IMG/VR virus record: IMGVR_UViG_3300036790_000500
Location: 43,054-107,053 of that record
Reading direction: 5' to 3' (one strand)
Source: a virus
DNA: 64,000 nucleotides
In this document: one piece after another, positions 57,516-64,000 of the stretch
Layout: each line of letters opens with the position of its first letter
How positions within the stretch are numbered: position 1 is the first letter of the stretch
Position numbers and translations under genes: made by a program
The notes under the pieces: model-generated
What the model was told of the DNA's origin: nothing
The model's input: only the letters and a program-made list of their open reading frames with translations
The model's database searches: none

Positions 57516-59051
57516 GTGTACCAAAGCGCCTGGTGTAAACTGCAGCGAGTGGTCCTGAAGCGGGAGAGCCTCAATGAGGGTCGGTCGTTCCGGGGCACGA
57601 CGGACATCCGCATGAAGGACCTCCAGGCCCTCGTTGATGAGATGAGGGAGAAGGGAATCAAGGCCGGCCGCCTCGCCCCCGAGGGCGGCGTCCTCGATTG
57701 CGGAGGCTGGCCGTTCGACCCCAACATTTGGAAGGGGTTCGGTCCGCAGTCGGGCGCGGCCCTCGCCAAGGCCTCGACGGACAGTTCTCGCGACGTCTAC
57801 ACCCAGCACGTCCCCCAGGGCGGGACCGTGACCAAGAAGAACTACGGCGGTCGCGTGGGCTACACCCCCGGTCCGACGCGGCCCCATGCGAACGACAGCC
57901 TCGGCTCCACCATGGACCGCTACGACGTCGTGATGGTGGCGGATGTCGGGCAACGCGTCACCAAGACCGGTAAGACGGTTCAGACGGGCTCGCTTCAACG
58001 CCTGGTCTACTCACCGGCCATCGGAACCGGAGAGGAGCGGCGGGCCCGCCTCGAGGCCCTCCTCGCAGGCCAGACGCCTCCGCCCATCGGTCGCCGCCCC
58101 CAGCCGGAGGTGCCGGTGCCGGACCGCGACACGACCGGTCCTGCGGCCCAACCGGTCCGCCGCCAGGGTCAGAACGTTCGGCCGAGCAAGGACGAGAGTT
58201 TTCTCTATGAGATGTTTCTGGAAGAGGCGGTGGAGCAACCACTCACTCCCGAGCAGGTCGAGGGGATGGCACCCGGCGCCGTTGAGGAACTCCGTCAGGA
58301 ACTGGAGAGCCCAAACGAATGGAACCATCGCCGTGGAGCGTTTGCACGCGTCACCTTCGTGAAGGTTCCGAAGGGCAAGGGTGTCGGCCTCCGCGCTCGC
58401 GCGCCTTTTGCGGCTAAGATTCCCGTACCTGACTCCGATGACTTTGAGGTCTGGAATTACTATCCAGACCTCCACATGTGGAGGCTCGCTCCGGCTAAAG
58501 GTCCACTTCCGGCCTTCAAGCGTGACGCGATATCGATGGCTGATGCAGAGAAGGATTTTCCGAATGCGATGCCGTACTTTGACCACCAGGTGCTTGGGGT
58601 AGTTGGTCACGATGCGAAGGCGAATTTCTATCGGAGCGGTGGTTATCCCGATGGAACGATTAATGTCAAGGTTCAACAAAAGGGCGGAAAAACCTCAACT
58701 TGGAGTTGGTCGGAGAAGGACCAGGAGTGGCAGTCGGCGTCTCCACGACGGGACCTTAGCAAGGACACGGCCGAGACGCTTCTTCGGGATTACGCTGGGA
58801 AGTGGGTGACCGGAAGCGACCTTAAGCGAATCGCCAAGGAACTCGGTGGTGGTGACATGGGGTCCAGCATCCTAAAGTTCGTCGGCCGCCTCATCGCCGC
58901 AGGTGTTTTCTCAGACTGGGAGATTCCGGAACAGACTTCACTGGGCCGGCTGCACGGCCGTCCGGTGACCAATTGGGGTCCCGGCGGTAGCATCCGCACC
59001 CGTTTCAAGGTGTGTAGACCGGGTGAGGAGCCCCGCACCACCTATGGCTAA
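57516..59051 (+). CDS. Unknown protein with mosaic composition (511 aa)
   Basis: 511 residues from GTG 57516 with AGGAGAACG upstream. The N-terminal 230 residues are Gly/Thr/Asp-rich (TDSSRDVYTQHVPQGGTVTKKNYGGRVGYTPG), followed by a Pro/Gln linker. The C-terminal 250 residues are a distinct module (ESPNEWNHRRGAFARVTFVKVPKG... DTAETLLRDYAGKWVTGSDLKRIAKELGGGD) encoded in less GC-rich DNA from about 58,320 to 58,800. LLRDYAGKWVTGSDLKRIAKELGG...SILKFVGRLIAAGVFSDWEI looks like a winged-helix domain. Possibly a recent domain fusion. Function unknown. Confidence 0.45.
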   Translation: MYQSAWCKLQRVVLKRESLNEGRSFRGTTDIRMKDLQALVDEMREKGIKAGRLAPEGGVLDCGGWPFDPNIWKGFGPQSGAALAKASTDSSRDVYTQHVPQGGTVTKKNYGGRVGYTPGPTRPHANDSLGSTMDRYDVVMVADVGQRVTKTGKTVQTGSLQRLVYSPAIGTGEERRARLEALLAGQTPPPIGRRPQPEVPVPDRDTTGPAAQPVRRQGQNVRPSKDESFLYEMFLEEAVEQPLTPEQVEGMAPGAVEELRQELESPNEWNHRRGAFARVTFVKVPKGKGVGLRARAPFAAKIPVPDSDDFEVWNYYPDLHMWRLAPAKGPLPAFKRDAISMADAEKDFPNAMPYFDHQVLGVVGHDAKANFYRSGGYPDGTINVKVQQKGGKTSTWSWSEKDQEWQSASPRRDLSKDTAETLLRDYAGKWVTGSDLKRIAKELGGGDMGSSILKFVGRLIAAGVFSDWEIPEQTSLGRLHGRPVTNWGPGGSIRTRFKVCRPGEEPRTTYG

Positions 59052-59568
59052 GAAGTTCATCACGGAGAGGGAACTGGCCCTCGTCCACAGTTGGAGTTCC
59101 GAGTTGATGCAGGAGGTCTCCAAGCAGGACGTCCTGTACTACGCGATTGATTACGAGGCCAGTCGGGTGCATGACATCTACGACGAGGCCGTGGAGAAGG
59201 CGTACATGGCGCCGGTCCTCATCTCGGCCCGCACAGAGTTCAATCAGATAGCCACGACGGTTGGCAACGGGGTGGAGGACGCGGGCTACACCCTTAGCGT
59301 AGAACTCCACGTGAGCGAGTGCAACCAACGGAACGTGCATCCCCGTGAGGGCGACTTCATCGAGCACGGACAGGTGATGTTCGAAATCACCACCGTCGGC
59401 TACGCCGAGGCCGTGTTCGGTCAGATTAACGATAAGATGGCTTACAAACTCACTTGCGTGCCTAGCCGCGAGAGCCAGTTCAAGGCGGACAGTTCGACCC
59501 GAGACGGGGTCGACAACACACATCCGGTCCAACCCGCCCGACCGCGTTCCCTCGGTGATGACCTCTGA
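59044..59568 (+). CDS. Neck/head-closure protein (gp14-like)
   Basis: 174 residues from ATG 59044. EVSKQDVLYYAIDYEASRVHDIYDEAVEKAYMAPVLISARTEF and VELHVSECNQRNVHPREGDFIEHGQVMFEITTV have the order seen in stopper or neck proteins (helix, then a beta core with a GDFI turn). Together with the tail terminator and sheath genes it fits T4 gp14-type neck function, sealing the head after packaging. The identification is by pattern, not by long motifs. Confidence 0.55.
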   Translation: MAKKFITERELALVHSWSSELMQEVSKQDVLYYAIDYEASRVHDIYDEAVEKAYMAPVLISARTEFNQIATTVGNGVEDAGYTLSVELHVSECNQRNVHPREGDFIEHGQVMFEITTVGYAEAVFGQINDKMAYKLTCVPSRESQFKADSSTRDGVDNTHPVQPARPRSLGDDL

Positions 59569-59581
59569 AGAAAGGCTACCA

Positions 59582-60391
59582 ATGAAGCGACTTTACCTCC
59601 TCATGATTGTTATGTTCGCGGGAATCGCCGCCTTTGCCGGTTGCTGCCTCGGACCGAGCCCACGCTGGGCCCACTACGAGAGCCCGAACGACGCCCAGCA
59701 CTCGGTCTACAAGATTAAGGCCGAGATGGTCGTTGACGTCTCCTCAATCGCTGATGACCTCGGCCTCGCCCCCGACGACCCGACCACCAAAACCGCCAAG
59801 TGGTCCGGCACGGCCTGGGTTCAACAGAGTAGCACCAAGGAATCGTACATCGTCACCGCCGGTCACGTCTGCGAGGAGGCCGGCGGCATGTACTCATATG
59901 AGACCGTTGACTTCGAGAAAATGAAACTCGTGGAGCACAAGTTGCCAATCCTCAGCGTCAACTACACGCTCATTGACCAGGACGGCACTGAGTTCCATGG
60001 GGCCAAGGTGGTCCTGGACGACGACAGCGTTGACCTCTGCATGCTTGGAATCGCCGGTGACCTCGGTTCACCCCTGGCAATCTCGGGTCACGACCCGAGA
60101 TACTCCCAGGAGGGGTGGTACATCGGGGCCCCGTACGGCATTTGGGGCGGCGGCATCGCCGGCGTCTATAAAGTCGTTTTCTCGGGTCGGGGAAACGTCT
60201 TCGGCACGCGGCCGATGATGGCCTTCAGTTCGGCCTCGGCCGCCCCTGGCGCGTCGGGCTCACCCATCATGTTCGACGGTGAGGTCGTCGCCGTGCTCAC
60301 CGAGGGCGCGGACGGGTTCATGACATACACCCAGGGAGTCCCGCGAGATATCCTACAGGCCTTCTGCGACCGGGCCCACCACACGGAGTGA
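59582..60391 (+). CDS. Lipoprotein-signal trypsin-like serine protease
   Basis: 269 residues from ATG 59582. The N-terminus (MKRLYLLMIVMFAGIAAFAGC) is a signal peptide with a lipobox-like FAGC, so it is probably exported and lipid-anchored or processed. The catalytic triad of chymotrypsin-fold proteases is present in order: TAGHVC (His), DDDSVDLCMLGI (Asp) and APGASGSPIMF (GxSGxP Ser). It sits between neck and tail terminator genes. Exported phage proteases could act on envelope proteins in entry, lysis or superinfection exclusion; which applies is unknown. Confidence 0.72.
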   Translation: MKRLYLLMIVMFAGIAAFAGCCLGPSPRWAHYESPNDAQHSVYKIKAEMVVDVSSIADDLGLAPDDPTTKTAKWSGTAWVQQSSTKESYIVTAGHVCEEAGGMYSYETVDFEKMKLVEHKLPILSVNYTLIDQDGTEFHGAKVVLDDDSVDLCMLGIAGDLGSPLAISGHDPRYSQEGWYIGAPYGIWGGGIAGVYKVVFSGRGNVFGTRPMMAFSSASAAPGASGSPIMFDGEVVAVLTEGADGFMTYTQGVPRDILQAFCDRAHHTE

Positions 60392-61303
60392 ATGCCTTTG
60401 ACCGATGAGGCCCCGCCGCCGTTTGAGCCGTCCGCGAGGACGATTCGCATCGAGGACATCGACCGCGGCGTGGTGGACTTCTTCGCGCGCGTCGTGGCGG
60501 CCCACTGCAAGAGCCCCCAGGGCGAGCGGGTGCTCGTTCCCGTCAAGTTCTCGTCGGGAGAGCGCTGGGTGGCCTCGGCCGACCGCGCCGGCATTCGAGA
60601 CCGGGACGGCCGGCTCATTCTGCCAATCATCCAGGTTAGACGTCAGGGCATCGACGCCCTGAACAACAAGACCGCCCTGGGAGCCAACGTGCCGCGGATG
60701 CAGGTCTCCCGCCTGGTCTCCGCTAAGACCTCAGACCTGAGGAACCTCGACCAGTCCCGGCCGATATCACTGCGCCGGCTGCGCGGCGGCTCGGTCTATG
60801 ACGTCTACACGGTGCCGTTCCCCAGCAACAACAACTTCCCCTACTTCGTTCGCATTCAGACCCAGAACCAGACCCAGATGAACGACATCATCGAGAAGTT
60901 GCTGTCTAAACTGGAGTTCTTTAACGTGCCGTCGTTCGTCATCTCCCTGGCCGGGGAGACCCGTCAGACGGGAATCAAGCAGGGCGACGGCGACACGGAG
61001 TTGCTCCCCGAGGACCACTCGGAGTTCGAGGAGAGGAAGCCGCTCGACAACTATTACTGCGTCGGGTACATCGAGGGCAAGATTGATGACCAAGGCAACC
61101 TGGAAGAGTTCACCGACCAGGAGCGCATTCTTCAGTTACAGTTTGGCTTTAGCGTCCCCACGGTCCTGATGCTGGACCCGGAGGGGGAACGCCCCGCGGT
61201 TCAGGTCCAGCGAACGGCCTTCGGGCTCTCTCTCGGTCGCGAGGAGGCCCACGTGATTGACGACCCCGCTGAGGCCGACCGCATCTTCGGGCGACCTAAA
61301 TGA
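60392..61303 (+). CDS. Tail terminator/sheath-stabiliser protein (gp15-like)
   Basis: 303 residues. VVDFFARVVAAHCKSPQGERVLVPVKFSSGERW, then ILPIIQVRRQGIDALN, YFVRIQTQNQTQMNDIIEKLLSKLE and a late QFGFSVP strand follow the plan of T4 gp15-type tail terminators (272 residues in T4): VPVxFxSxER followed by xPIIxV. The protein caps tail tube and sheath and links to the neck. The sheath gene is the next gene. The ATG overlaps the protease stop by one base (TGAATG). Confidence 0.68.
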   Translation: MPLTDEAPPPFEPSARTIRIEDIDRGVVDFFARVVAAHCKSPQGERVLVPVKFSSGERWVASADRAGIRDRDGRLILPIIQVRRQGIDALNNKTALGANVPRMQVSRLVSAKTSDLRNLDQSRPISLRRLRGGSVYDVYTVPFPSNNNFPYFVRIQTQNQTQMNDIIEKLLSKLEFFNVPSFVISLAGETRQTGIKQGDGDTELLPEDHSEFEERKPLDNYYCVGYIEGKIDDQGNLEEFTDQERILQLQFGFSVPTVLMLDPEGERPAVQVQRTAFGLSLGREEAHVIDDPAEADRIFGRPK

Positions 61304-61310
61304 GGGCCCG

Positions 61311-61331
61311 ACGGCTTGTCTAGAAAGCCGT
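61311..61331 (+). terminator. 7-bp hairpin upstream of the sheath gene
   Basis: ACGGCTT and AAGCCGT flank a 7-base loop, 8 bases after the tail terminator stop. A promoter-like motif starts 3 bases after the 3' arm, as at the other hairpin sites. Confidence 0.45.
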
Positions 61332-61333
61332 GT

Positions 61334-61346
61334 CTATTTAACGCCG
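61334..61346 (+). promoter_or_regulatory. Candidate late promoter motif (CTATTTAACGCCG)
   Basis: Lies between a hairpin and the sheath gene. A separate promoter is plausible for this abundant product, since the remaining 45-base leader holds a GGGG/CCCC hairpin and a GAAGAGG Shine-Dalgarno. Confidence 0.45.
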
Positions 61347-61390
61347 GGGTTTTCTCCCCAACGGTCGTTTCGAAGAGGATGAGCAACTAA

Positions 61391-63763
61391 ATGGCGCAGA
61401 GCTTCCTGTCCCCCGGTGTCCAGACGAACGAGGTCGACCAGTCGTTCCTGCAGGCGGGAGCGCCGCAACCGGCTGCAATCATGATTGGACGGACCGCCAA
61501 GGGTCCGGCCTTCTATCCAGTCACGGTTAGCAACTACTCGGACTTCGTCTCCCAGTTCGGTGACGTAGACCCGACCGGTCGCCTCGCGAGCGCCCTACCG
61601 TACGCGGCTCGCAACTACCTGATGAACTCGACGTCCCTGACGGTCGTTCGCGTCCTCGGTTCCGCCGATGGCACGACGGTCAACAACGGGTACAACGTCG
61701 GTACAATCTTCGGCATCTGCGACACCTCAGGTTCGACGAATTCTACCGGTTCCGTTCTGGCGGTCGTCCATACCTCACAGCCCTTCGTCTCGATGAGCCT
61801 CGCGGGTGTCGCCGGAGACGCCAATCGGTTCGTGATTAAGTTCGGCACAGTCTTCGCGACTACGGCCAGTTTCCTCACGAGTTCCGACGACTACGTCGGA
61901 AAGTCCCTGAACAGCGACCCCACGCAGTACGGCACCTATGGCCACTACGTCTATCAGATTTTCGGCTATCAGACCCAGAACGTGTCGGCCTCGTGGTCGG
62001 CCGTCAACTCCATCTCCTCCTCGTTCACGGCGTTTAACCGCGACTACGACCACGGTCGGTCGGCCTTCATTAAGAGCCAGCCGGTCGGCGGAATCGAGTA
62101 CGACCTCTTCCGCTTCAACACCCTGGGCCGCGGTCGGGCGACCAACGACGACATCAAGATTCAAATCGACAACGTGAAGCCGTCGTCGGTCCCGAACGTC
62201 TACCCGTACGGCACCTTCGACGTCCTCGTTCGCTCCTTCTATGACAACGACAGCCGACCGGTTGTCCTCGAGACCTGGGCCGGCTGCACCCTCGACCCGA
62301 ACAGCCCGAACTTCATCTCCCGTCAAATCGGTGACGTCGACGAATCGTTCAACACCGCAACTCGTAAGTTCGCCATCAACTCCGGAAAGTATCCGAACAA
62401 GAGCCAATACGTTCGGGTCGAGATTCCCACGAACAACAACCCGCCTCCCACGGCGCTTCCGTGGGGCTTCCGCGGCTACTTTAAGACCCTCTTCTCCGGT
62501 TCGAACGCCGGCACCGGCGGCGCCCTCGGCGCCGCTCAGGTTCCGCCGCTGCAGTACGTCGTGAACCAGTTCGACACGAACGGCAACTACAACGGCAACA
62601 TCGTCTGGGGTGTGCAGTTCCTCTCGGGCGGCGTCGTTGACCGGATGCGGGCGATGCCTGACGGGGCGGTCAACGCGCTCGCTCCGCTCACGGCCTCGGA
62701 CCCGGACTTCTCGCTCCGGTTCCTCTCTGGAACGTACATCAACGGAAGCCTCCGGTTCGCCTATAACACAGCAACTCCGGTCAACTACCTTCCAATCTTT
62801 AGTTCGGCGTCCCTTCAGACCTTCACCGTTCCGTTCTGGGGTGGCTTCGACGGTTGGGACCTCCGCGTGGCGGACCCGCTGTACCTGAACAACACAGACG
62901 GAACCTCGGTGATTGGCGTCGTCGCCTCGCAGCGCGCCGTCGACTGCGTCGCCAATCCCGACCAGGTCGCGGGTAACACGCTCGCCCTTCCGGGCCAGAC
63001 CAACATCGCGGTCTGCGACTATGCGCGAAGCCTGGTCAACAGCCGCATGGACATGTACTACGTGATGGACGTGACGGGCGCGACGCCGAACGAGGTCATC
63101 GCGAACCTGAACGCCCGTCAAATCGACGACAACTACAGCGGCTGCTACTACCCCGACCTCTGGATTAAGGACCAGACCTCGAACAACATCCTCCGGATGC
63201 CGCCGTCGGTCGGCGTGATGGGCGCCCTCGCCTATAACGATAGAGTGGCCCAGGCGTTCTTCGCTCCCGCTGGCATGAACCGCGGCGGCCTCGGCCAGTT
63301 CGGCGTGATTGACATCGTCGACCGCCTGGACCACCAGGACCGCGACCAACTCTACGAGGCCCGCATCAACCCGATTACGAAGTTCCCCGTCGAGGGCATC
63401 GTGATATTCGGGCAGAAGACCCTGCAGTTGAAGCAGTCGTCGCTGACCCGGGTCAACGTTCGTCGTCTGCTCATCCTCGCGAAGGGCGCGGTGGCCTCGG
63501 TCGCCAACACCCTCCTCTTCGAGCCGAACAACCCGGCCACTTGGACCCGGTTCGTCAACAAGGTGAACCCAATCCTGGACGCCTATCGCAGTGCCCAGGG
63601 CATCAACCGGTTCAAGGTCGTGATGGACAACACCACGAACACCCCGGACAAGATTGACGCGAACGAGATGTACGGGAAGATATTCCTTGAGCCGGTCCAG
63701 GCCGCTGAGTTCGTGAGCATCGACTTCGTCATCACGGCGGCCGGAGTGACCTTCGGTAGTTGA
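61391..63763 (+). CDS. gp18: Tail sheath protein gp18
   Basis: 790 residues. The N-terminus FLSPGVQTNEVDQSFLQAGAPQPAAIMIGRTAKGPAFYPVTVSNYSDFVSQFGDVDP is typical of T4 gp18, with the E-D-x-S extended arm that links sheath subunits. KFPVEGIVIFGQKTLQLKQSSLTRVNVRRLLILAKGAVASVANTLLFEPNN is the conserved C-terminal core, and FKVVMDNTTNTPDKIDANEMYGKIFLEPVQAAEFVSIDFVIT ends in the C-arm. It is longer than T4 gp18 (659), with Gly/Asn-rich insertions in the outer domains. Confidence 0.93.
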   Translation: MAQSFLSPGVQTNEVDQSFLQAGAPQPAAIMIGRTAKGPAFYPVTVSNYSDFVSQFGDVDPTGRLASALPYAARNYLMNSTSLTVVRVLGSADGTTVNNGYNVGTIFGICDTSGSTNSTGSVLAVVHTSQPFVSMSLAGVAGDANRFVIKFGTVFATTASFLTSSDDYVGKSLNSDPTQYGTYGHYVYQIFGYQTQNVSASWSAVNSISSSFTAFNRDYDHGRSAFIKSQPVGGIEYDLFRFNTLGRGRATNDDIKIQIDNVKPSSVPNVYPYGTFDVLVRSFYDNDSRPVVLETWAGCTLDPNSPNFISRQIGDVDESFNTATRKFAINSGKYPNKSQYVRVEIPTNNNPPPTALPWGFRGYFKTLFSGSNAGTGGALGAAQVPPLQYVVNQFDTNGNYNGNIVWGVQFLSGGVVDRMRAMPDGAVNALAPLTASDPDFSLRFLSGTYINGSLRFAYNTATPVNYLPIFSSASLQTFTVPFWGGFDGWDLRVADPLYLNNTDGTSVIGVVASQRAVDCVANPDQVAGNTLALPGQTNIAVCDYARSLVNSRMDMYYVMDVTGATPNEVIANLNARQIDDNYSGCYYPDLWIKDQTSNNILRMPPSVGVMGALAYNDRVAQAFFAPAGMNRGGLGQFGVIDIVDRLDHQDRDQLYEARINPITKFPVEGIVIFGQKTLQLKQSSLTRVNVRRLLILAKGAVASVANTLLFEPNNPATWTRFVNKVNPILDAYRSAQGINRFKVVMDNTTNTPDKIDANEMYGKIFLEPVQAAEFVSIDFVITAAGVTFGS

Positions 63764-63774
63764 GGAGACACGCG

Positions 63775-64000
63775 GTGGTCAATCGTAAGTTGCTCGGTGA
63801 GATGTTCGGCGTGGTCGTGTCCGAGGACAGGGTCGCGACCCGCGCCCTCACCGACATCATCGCGAAGGCGATAGCCGGCGGGGGGCTCTCTCCCCTTGAG
63901 CGGCAGTGGGCCGACCAACTCACCCAGGCCATCGCGAAGTCCGGTCCCGAGGCGCTCAGTTATCCCGTCCTTGGGCTCAAGGCCCCGAAGGCCGAGCCCA
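63775..64000 (+). CDS. Start of a protein following the sheath (truncated by window)
   Basis: GTG 63775 with TGAGGAG 6-12 bases upstream begins a frame that stays open to the window end: MVNRKLLGEMFGVVVSED, then ALTDIIAKAIAGGGLSPLERQWADQLTQAIAKSG. In T4 the gp19 tube protein follows gp18, but this helical, Ala-rich start does not look like gp19. No assignment possible from 75 codons. Confidence 0.5.
   Translation, partial: MVNRKLLGEMFGVVVSEDRVATRALTDIIAKAIAGGGLSPLERQWADQLTQAIAKSGPEALSYPVLGLKAPKAEP

Noticed and set aside
61775-63349. A 524-codon antisense frame opposite the sheath gene
   Set aside because: Arg/Val/Glu-rich low-complexity product with no motif, opposite an unmistakable gp18; a mirror effect of codon bias.

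Overview
The window is a contiguous stretch of a GC-rich genome of a large contractile-tailed bacteriophage of the T4 superfamily (Caudoviricetes, myovirus type). It is gene-dense, and all supported genes lie on the + strand. Many neighbours overlap at GTGA, ATGA or TGATG junctions, and GTG and TTG starts are common. The phage assignment rests on a T4-like core read directly from the proteins: late sigma factor gp55, baseplate wedge gp25 and gp6, large terminase gp17, portal gp20, prohead protease gp21, scaffold gp22, major capsid gp23, tail terminator gp15-like and tail sheath gp18. The host is unknown. The ADP-heptose-type sugar genes and a lipoprotein signal point weakly to a Gram-negative host.

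Layout. (1) 1-7,030: an overlapping sugar cassette: the C-terminus of an RpiB-type isomerase, a PfkB kinase, a TalC-type aldolase/transaldolase, a cupin, two glycosyltransferases flanking a methyltransferase, a UDP-glucose-dehydrogenase-like enzyme, an RfaE2-type nucleotidyltransferase and an RfaE1/HldA-like kinase. (2) 7,014-8,833: small genes (FmdB-type zinc ribbon, membrane protein) and the gp55-like late sigma factor. (3) 8,817-32,151: baseplate hub and spike, wedge proteins gp25 and gp6, then a long series of LamG-, FN3- and repeat-containing baseplate or fibre proteins. One of these appears to start at AUU. (4) 32,247-38,535: RuvC-like resolvase, primase, a single-chain Mre11-Rad50 (gp47-gp46) fusion, and small membrane and zinc proteins. 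(5) 38,579-52,168: head module: terminase, a portal interrupted by two HNH inteins, core proteins, gp21 protease, a phage-encoded ribosomal protein bS21, scaffold and major capsid. A strong intrinsic terminator follows. (6) 52,200-64,000: repeat-containing virion proteins, neck proteins, a lipoprotein trypsin-like protease, tail terminator, sheath and a truncated last gene.

Working together: gp55 would direct host RNA polymerase to late promoters. Seven of the few real intergenic gaps contain a motif resembling cTAYTTAtcc, and in four of them it begins immediately after a hairpin, which suggests terminator/late-promoter pairs. The head and tail modules then build the virion, and the Mre11-Rad50, primase and RuvC genes serve recombination-dependent replication and packaging. 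The sugar cassette probably makes an activated heptose or uronic-acid-type sugar for glycosylating a host envelope or phage component.

The most unusual items are the portal with two inteins (the second lacking the usual N-terminal Cys/Ser and penultimate His), the bS21 gene inside the head operon, the Mre11-Rad50 fusion, the AUU start and the candidate late-promoter motif. No tRNA, rRNA, CRISPR array, IS element or integrase was found.
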